A stretch of 47,067 bases of DNA, taken from positions 1 through 47,067 of the forward strand of contig CACXUA010000019.1 in NCBI GenBank assembly GCA_902770725.1, read 5' to 3'. A model generated the notes under the pieces. The model made no database searches, was not told the origin of the DNA, and saw nothing but the letters and a program-made list of their open reading frames with translations. This DNA comes from an uncultured Bacteroidales bacterium (GTDB lineage Bacteria; Bacteroidota; Bacteroidia; Bacteroidales; Bacteroidaceae). Positions 41,652-47,067 of the stretch are shown here, in pieces; position 1 is the stretch's first letter, and every line of letters starts with the position of its first letter. A program made the position numbers and the translations under genes.

Positions 41652-43763
41652 TTACCAGATGTCCTCAGGCTTCTCTGGGCTGTCGTAGATTTCCTTCGGA
41701 CAATACTCGAAGTAGTCGAGGTAGAGCTCCGGCCTGGTCAAGTCAGGCTGTACAGACTTGAAGCGAACATAGTATGTCTCGCTCGGATCGAGTGTCTGGC
41801 GCACGATGATGTGGCGGCTGCAGTTGTTCTTGTCGCGAGCCACCTGACTATCATGCTCGTGCTTCGTTGCCTTCATCAGACCGTGGTTGCGGAGTTTGTG
41901 GTCGATCTCAATAATTTCATCATCATCCTTGCCGCTGTCCTGCAAGTCACCCCACGTCGCATTGTCACCAAAGAACACTTCGACATTCTTTCTCATGTCA
42001 ATAGGAATGCCTGCAACTGGCAATCTGTCCGGATCAGTACGAAGCTTATAGCGGAACTCATAGGTGTTACGTACAGGAACAGGAGGCAGGCGGAACATGA
42101 TGTCGAAATGACCGAAGGCCTTGTCCTCGTCACCACTGTAGTTTGCCCAGTTGGCCTTGTAGCCATTATAGTGAATGAAATGGGTCTCTTCGTTCAGGAT
42201 CGTCATGTTCTCGAAATACTTGTATCTATTGTAAAGAGACACAAACACGTGCTGCCACTTGCCTAAAGGACTGTCGGCACGACGAATGCCATTGGTAATA
42301 GCCTCTGGGAAGAGGGCAAAGAGGTCGAAACGAATACGCTCCTTACCCAAGTCTTCGCGCGTTACATCGGTATAGGCCAAAGGCTTGTCGATGGGATAGA
42401 TGCAAGCATTGACAATGTCAGTCACTATAGCTTTCTCACTATTCGTAAGAATCTTTACACCACGCTTCGCGGGATCGCAATAACTTTCGTGTCCTGTTCC
42501 TCTTATTTCAGTGTCTCTTTCAGGGAAACTGTTCAGGTAGATGCCATCACTTTCAGCACTCTCGTATATCTTCAGCAGGCGACCTCCACCATAAACGGGG
42601 TACCACTCAAATACAGGAATCGTATATCTACCGTTGGTATTATAGAAGAAACCATTCTCGTTGCAATGGTACACAAGCTTGTTGGCAGGAATCCTCATAG
42701 GCAGGATGTGGTATACCAACCACTGGTGCAGCATATTCTTGGGCGAAGTATAGTTGCTGTTGACCTGGTAGCCTCCATCGCTGAGGTACATGCCATTCGA
42801 AGCAATCCATTCCTGCAACTTCTCCACAGCATCTGGAGCCTTGGGGTCGATTCCTTGGGACTCCCAGAAGTCGTCGGTCTCGCAGAAGAGCGTAAAGCCA
42901 TACTTACGATGTTCTGGAGCATAGGCATGTGGGTCACCGGCAATATTCGTCATGTCATAACCACCTTTGTCCATATAGTTCTCCATATTGAGCGCATCGC
43001 CTTGCGCCTGATACAACGATTCGTATGCCTCGTCGCGTACCTTGCTAAGTGTGTCGAGCAGTCCGCAAGCCTGAATCGCCTTGGCAAACATCAGGTATCC
43101 CTCACGCTGTTCTTCAAGTACGTTTAGCAAGAAGCGAGTACATGACTCGTCCTTAGGAGCGATGACCTTATGCAACTGGTGCAGCACACCATTAATAGCT
43201 GGGATGTCGCAGTTGTTAGGATCGATATCACAGTCATTATCCAGAACTATGATGTCGTCTTTCGTTTTGCTGACCGTCAATTTGTGGTCATATATATTAG
43301 GCAGAGGGAACTCTGCATTTTCTTTTCCGCTTCCAATTGAAGTGATAAGAGCAATCGTATATCGCTGTGCTTCCATATCACCTCCATCGATGATTGTATT
43401 CTGCACGACAACCTTACGAATGGAGTCGAGCTTCCTTTCATCAGTAAATGCGTCCCATGAAGGTTCGCTAATCATGCCTTGATCTACAAGGTCTTGCAAG
43501 AAATTGTTAATCGCCTCATTGGTGAGAGCGAAACATGTATAGTTACCACGAGCTGTAAGAAGCTGGTAAACGGAAGACTTACTCCTTCCACTCACAGGCA
43601 CCAGTTTGGTTAGTTCTACATACTGAGAGTAATCCTCGTGTGCATCCAAATAACCAGCAACAGTGTATTCCGTGAAAACATAACGGGCAGAAGAATCTAC
43701 CTCCTCCGTACAGGAGCAGACAATGAAAAGTAAAGTAGTAAGTGAAAGAACAAGCTTCCTCAT
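41652..43763 (-). CDS. FAS1 (fasciclin)-domain lipoprotein
   Basis: 703 residues. The lipoprotein signal MRKLVLSLTTLLFIVCSC places the lipid on Cys18. The FAS1 domain runs to about residue 210: SARYVFTEYTVAGYLDAH, NYTCFALTNEAINNFLQDL, INGVLHQLHKVIAPKD. A long C-terminal part of unknown fold follows (FDIMFRLPPVPVRNTYEFRY, QTLDPSETYYVRFKSV, ending EIYDSPEKPEDIW). Such proteins are probably exported to the surface and linked to glycan binding. It is the intact paralogue of the broken gene at 25912-27970. It lies between a dockerin-protein gene upstream and the fucosidase gene downstream, separated by terminators on both sides. Confidence 0.88.
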   Translation of the reverse strand: MRKLVLSLTTLLFIVCSCTEEVDSSARYVFTEYTVAGYLDAHEDYSQYVELTKLVPVSGRSKSSVYQLLTARGNYTCFALTNEAINNFLQDLVDQGMISEPSWDAFTDERKLDSIRKVVVQNTIIDGGDMEAQRYTIALITSIGSGKENAEFPLPNIYDHKLTVSKTKDDIIVLDNDCDIDPNNCDIPAINGVLHQLHKVIAPKDESCTRFLLNVLEEQREGYLMFAKAIQACGLLDTLSKVRDEAYESLYQAQGDALNMENYMDKGGYDMTNIAGDPHAYAPEHRKYGFTLFCETDDFWESQGIDPKAPDAVEKLQEWIASNGMYLSDGGYQVNSNYTSPKNMLHQWLVYHILPMRIPANKLVYHCNENGFFYNTNGRYTIPVFEWYPVYGGGRLLKIYESAESDGIYLNSFPERDTEIRGTGHESYCDPAKRGVKILTNSEKAIVTDIVNACIYPIDKPLAYTDVTREDLGKERIRFDLFALFPEAITNGIRRADSPLGKWQHVFVSLYNRYKYFENMTILNEETHFIHYNGYKANWANYSGDEDKAFGHFDIMFRLPPVPVRNTYEFRYKLRTDPDRLPVAGIPIDMRKNVEVFFGDNATWGDLQDSGKDDDEIIEIDHKLRNHGLMKATKHEHDSQVARDKNNCSRHIIVRQTLDPSETYYVRFKSVQPDLTRPELYLDYFEYCPKEIYDSPEKPEDIW

Positions 43764-43799
43764 TGTTGTTTAATATATAATGTTATTATTTTAAAGATA

Positions 43800-43834
43800 T
43801 TCTCTTGGTCAGGCTTCGTGCCTGACCAAGAGAA
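43800..43834 (-). terminator. Hairpin after the dockerin-protein gene
   Basis: TTCTCTTGGTCAGGC and its exact complement form a 15-bp stem with a 5-nt loop. It is 34 bp past the stop. Little T-run follows. Confidence 0.75.
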
Positions 43835-43868
43835 TTAATAGAGAATTATCTTATGTCCACTTTAAGCA

Positions 43869-46800
43869 TTACTGCTGAGCCATGATGGACAAGATTTCTA
43901 CTACGTCTGCAATGTCGACAGCACCATCACCGTTGACATCATTGGACAAATCAACAGTGTCTTGTGCCATTGCACTCAGACATTCAACAACGTCTGCAAT
44001 ATCAACTGTGCCATCATTGTTCAGGTCACCGATGACGCCATTGATGGGCGTGCCACCTGCAGCCTGCATCTCAGCCCTTGTGATGAAGCGGAAGTTGCGA
44101 GCTGCGAGTACCAGAACATCCTCCTTAGTAACCTTCCTGCTGATACGCCACATTACTGAGTGGTTGGTAGCAGTACCGAAGTTGAGGGAGCGGATACCCT
44201 TGCTTACGTTTACATAAATAGTAGACCATTCGCTAGTAGCAGGTACAACATTGAATGTCTCGATAATGTCAGTTGTCAGGTTAGGAGTCTCGTACAAGAG
44301 ATCACCACCTTCGATATCCTGTTCGGCTGTGTAGTCGAATGCAAGGATTGTCTCATCCTTCTCAAGAGCATCATAGATACCTGTTAACTCGATAGCGGGG
44401 TTCACACCAGTTGTTGTAATGTCGAATGTGAACTGATCTTGGCTGTAGTCAAGGTTTGTAGCCTTGTCACCCTTAATCTGCAGATAATCGGGATAGTCGG
44501 TGTAGAGCTGAACCTTAGCTGCTGCTGCAGTCTCTGCATCAGCATATGTGCCAGCGGTAATATTATCCCAAACTTCAGAAACGGCAGTCTCTGCCTCTCC
44601 TACGCCAGCCCATTCATACCACTTGTTATAAACCTTGACAGCTGCATTGAAGAGTTCTACATAAGCCTTCTTGGTTTCATAGATGCTCTGCATGAGTTCG
44701 CCGATAGCCTTTTCTGCTTCGAAGGTAGCGACACCCTTTTGCTCAGCGAGAGCTGCCTTCTGAGCAGCGGCGAAGTTAGGAGCATCATCATATGCAACCT
44801 GACCGTCAACTGCATCTAATGGATCAGTAGCAACATAGTTTCCTTCTGCCAGAGTTGCAATGCGTGCAGCATTGTACTCAGCAACTTCTGCAAATGCGTC
44901 AGCGGCAGTATCCTCAGTCTCACCGAGGTAAACAAGGCCGAAGTTGCCGATGCCGGTCCATTCGTTACCCTTGGTACCTTCGTTCTTCACGCCGATAGTC
45001 AGATTACCATCAGTTACCTCAGCAACTAAGGTGACTGCATAGCGGCCCTGGCCGATTGCATGAGACAGACCTTCGGGACTCCAGATTACATAACCTATTT
45101 CAACAGAGTCAACTGCAGGATCACCTGCGGGTTCATATCCTACTTCATCAACTTTATAGATTGCATAGTCGGCATAAGCGCCTGTCCAAGCTTCTTCCTT
45201 AGTCGTAGCCATGCCCTCGCGAATAACGGGAACATAAGTCTGAACGCCGTTAGCATATGCCATAGCAGCATAGTTGAAGCTTGTTCTGCTACCGATAGGA
45301 CGATAACCTGCATTGAGGGTTACTTTGTAGAAACCATTCTTCAGGCCTGTGAGTGTCTGGCTGATGTCGAACTTGGCAAGTTCGTTGCAGAACTCAGCTG
45401 CGTAAATATCACCTGCATCATCAGTAGCAGAACGGAATACATTGCCGTCCCAGCCTTCAGCCTCGCGACCAATATTCTGGTTGTTCTCGTCCTTCAACGA
45501 TTCGCCAACCTTCTTGAATGTACGGTTCACAATCAGAGAGCTAACATCCATGCCTGGGCCATAACCTGCGGCAACAGCAGCAGCCTTCAGAGACTCGAGG
45601 AAATCGAGTTCATCGATTACAACACTGTCAGCCAATACATGCTCTTCGAGGATATAAGCAGAAGAACCATTGGGATAGAGTTCTTCAGAGGGCTCTATTG
45701 CTGCAGAACCCAGATAGTTTACGAAGGCTGTCAGGGCTTCGCTTTCTGCCAATGCGTTATTGTCGAGATAAGTCAGAGCGTCTTCTACTGCATTTTGATA
45801 CTTCGTGTATGCCTTTACACTTGCAGTAATCTTATCACGGAGATCTTCGAGAGCATAGTTTGCACGGAAGAGAGCCTCCATGTTTGCACATTCGTCAATT
45901 GCTATAACAGCAGCCTCATATTCATCGAGGAGTGCCTGTTCTGCGATAACCTCAGTGTCAAATTCATTAGCAACATCCTGATACTCGTCCTTGATTGCTG
46001 CGAACTCTTCGGGAGTACCGAAGTGGAGTTCGTTCATCTGGATTGCGTTGCCGCTGTAAGCCTTAGTTACGACTACCTTATAATATATGTACTCTTCGGT
46101 AGTCTCGGTGCTGAAGCCGAAGTAAGAAGGCTGGTTGTTAACGGGATGCAGACGATCCTGACCGATGTTCTCCTTAGCGTCGATGAGAACCCAACCTTCG
46201 GCGTCCTTAGTAGCTTCACCGTCTCCTTCGAAGTTAGCACCGTAGATGTACCATGTGCCCCAGTTACGACCGGTGTATGTCTGAGTGTCGTTACCTGTGG
46301 TCAAGGTATAGAAGAACGGGTTGGTCTTGTCAAGCGTACGGAAGATGATGTAGGTGTTGCCGTTGATATCAGCCGAACCACCCCACTTCACTTCTTTTGC
46401 ATCGTTGCCGCCTTCCAGTAAACCATCCTTATTGACGTTGATGAGGTGACCGTAGAAGCCGTCGCCCCACTCGCCCTCGGTGTGACCACCAAGCAGGATG
46501 TAGAGGCCATCATTTACTGCGCCCTGAATGTTGTTCAGGTAAGCGATCTCTGCCTTAAGGGCATTATTATCCAGAGAGAGACTACTCATGATATTTTCAT
46601 AAGTACCGCGGATGTAGAGGTTGTTGGGACCTGCGTTTTCAGAAGTGTAGCCCTCGTACCATGCATTCATGCTTTCAGAGTCGAAGGAGAGATAAGAGAG
46701 GTCTTCAACAGCAATCTGATAGTCTTCATAGAGGTCTGCTGAGCTGTTCAACTGAGCCTGCATCTCCTTCAAGCCATTGTAAGCCTTCATCACGTCGGGA

Positions 46801-47067
46801 GCATTGGTTGAGTTCTGGAGGGTCTCATATGCAGCATTGTATGCATCGACGTAGCCCTGATAAGCGGGTCTTTCTTTAGGATCGTAGTCAGCAAATTCTT
46901 CAAGGAAGCCTTCACGGAACTGAACGAGGTTACCCTGGTTGTAGAAGGTGAGCTCGTTCATCTGCTGGAGATTGCCACCTGAAGACTCAATGACAAGCTT
47001 GAAGTACTGGTAAGGCACGCTGCAACCGATGGAAAGGTTGAGGTAGCTCTCGGTTACATTAGCAGGC
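43869..47067 (-). CDS. Large surface protein with repeated modules and C-terminal dockerin (partial)
   Basis: At least 1065 codons, open through the right edge, so the N-terminus and signal are outside the window (a GTG at 47018 is internal). Two copies of a discoidin-like segment occur, YFKLVIESSGG...QMNELTFY and YYKVVVTKAYSG...QMNELHFG. Each is followed by a helical stretch (YVDAYNAAYETL; LLDEYEAAVIAIDE). A beta-rich central domain (LTGLKNGFYKVTLNAGYRP) and coiled segments follow. The end is a type I dockerin: two calcium-loop repeats, GDLNNDGTVDIADVVE and NDVNGDGAVDIADVVE. Dockerins anchor proteins by binding cohesins; no cohesin is visible here, and in Bacteroidales the motif may serve another role. 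It is monocistronic. Confidence 0.85.
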   Translation of the reverse strand, partial: PANVTESYLNLSIGCSVPYQYFKLVIESSGGNLQQMNELTFYNQGNLVQFREGFLEEFADYDPKERPAYQGYVDAYNAAYETLQNSTNAPDVMKAYNGLKEMQAQLNSSADLYEDYQIAVEDLSYLSFDSESMNAWYEGYTSENAGPNNLYIRGTYENIMSSLSLDNNALKAEIAYLNNIQGAVNDGLYILLGGHTEGEWGDGFYGHLINVNKDGLLEGGNDAKEVKWGGSADINGNTYIIFRTLDKTNPFFYTLTTGNDTQTYTGRNWGTWYIYGANFEGDGEATKDAEGWVLIDAKENIGQDRLHPVNNQPSYFGFSTETTEEYIYYKVVVTKAYSGNAIQMNELHFGTPEEFAAIKDEYQDVANEFDTEVIAEQALLDEYEAAVIAIDECANMEALFRANYALEDLRDKITASVKAYTKYQNAVEDALTYLDNNALAESEALTAFVNYLGSAAIEPSEELYPNGSSAYILEEHVLADSVVIDELDFLESLKAAAVAAGYGPGMDVSSLIVNRTFKKVGESLKDENNQNIGREAEGWDGNVFRSATDDAGDIYAAEFCNELAKFDISQTLTGLKNGFYKVTLNAGYRPIGSRTSFNYAAMAYANGVQTYVPVIREGMATTKEEAWTGAYADYAIYKVDEVGYEPAGDPAVDSVEIGYVIWSPEGLSHAIGQGRYAVTLVAEVTDGNLTIGVKNEGTKGNEWTGIGNFGLVYLGETEDTAADAFAEVAEYNAARIATLAEGNYVATDPLDAVDGQVAYDDAPNFAAAQKAALAEQKGVATFEAEKAIGELMQSIYETKKAYVELFNAAVKVYNKWYEWAGVGEAETAVSEVWDNITAGTYADAETAAAAKVQLYTDYPDYLQIKGDKATNLDYSQDQFTFDITTTGVNPAIELTGIYDALEKDETILAFDYTAEQDIEGGDLLYETPNLTTDIIETFNVVPATSEWSTIYVNVSKGIRSLNFGTATNHSVMWRISRKVTKEDVLVLAARNFRFITRAEMQAAGGTPINGVIGDLNNDGTVDIADVVECLSAMAQDTVDLSNDVNGDGAVDIADVVEILSIMAQQ

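Noticed and set aside
45060-46421. 453-codon plus-strand frame opposite the dockerin protein
   Set aside because: Cys-rich shadow of a coding strand with dockerin and discoidin-like motifs.

Overview
The window is chromosomal DNA from a Bacteroidales bacterium, most likely a Prevotellaceae member (Prevotella in the broad sense). The signs are a type III glutamine synthetase, an LL-diaminopimelate aminotransferase route to lysine, a Bacteroidetes-type V-ATPase operon with a DUF2764 subunit, FAS1 lipoproteins, a dockerin-tailed surface protein, secreted GH66 and GH29 enzymes, and promoters of the Bacteroidetes form TAnnTTTG with almost no Shine-Dalgarno sequences. Everything here is read by eye; no database search was run.

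Region 1 (1-14969) is a nitrogen-assimilation cluster in two divergent arms. The minus arm runs glnB (P-II), amtB (ammonium channel), an outer-membrane barrel protein, pyrG, a long purF-like amidotransferase and glmS (cut by the window edge). The plus arm runs dapF, dapL, gltB and gltD. Ammonium enters, P-II senses nitrogen status, GOGAT makes glutamate, and several glutamine amidotransferases spend the glutamine. glnA (type III) lies at 20.2-22.3 kb, separated from gltD by a defence-like insert.

Region 2 (15.2-19.9 kb) holds a C5-cytosine methyltransferase, an NgoBV/NlaIV-like restriction endonuclease, a two-TM SLATT-like protein and three tiny back-to-back ORFs (42, 25 and 26 codons) that all end in a proline tract plus lysine. 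After a terminator comes a fresh promoter, a 130-nt nested hairpin and an array of 42-bp (14-codon) repeats built on an 18-bp palindrome and open on both strands, then a DUF6261-like gene. This is my best candidate for an undescribed system.

Region 3 (22.4-24.5 kb) is visibly AT-rich. It has iteron-like direct repeats, a palindrome, a small ORF, a double winged-helix (replication-initiator-like) gene and a terminator, and it ends in the 3' half of a tRNA-His gene. It looks like the relic of an element integrated in that tRNA.

Region 4 (24.6-35.0 kb) carries a galM lipoprotein, a FAS1 lipoprotein broken by a frameshifting deletion, an acyltransferase, a PH-domain membrane protein, a GH66 dextranase-like enzyme, and an ECF sigma / anti-sigma-like / secreted-protein operon.

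Region 5 (35.4-47.1 kb) carries V-ATPase genes E, DUF2764, A and B (no D, I or K follows), a GH29 alpha-L-fucosidase, an intact FAS1 lipoprotein paralogue and a large dockerin-terminated protein that runs off the right edge.

The window also carries three patterned repeat families that ordinary annotation would miss: (i) arrays of degenerate 22-bp units with CGTG at unit positions 3-6, each placed just 3' of a minus-strand gene; (ii) a 29-bp element made of words TTTACNA, TTTGACNA, TTTACNA, TTTACNA, found between genes and once inside a coding region; (iii) a C-rich/G-rich inverted-repeat element inserted in frame in gltD.
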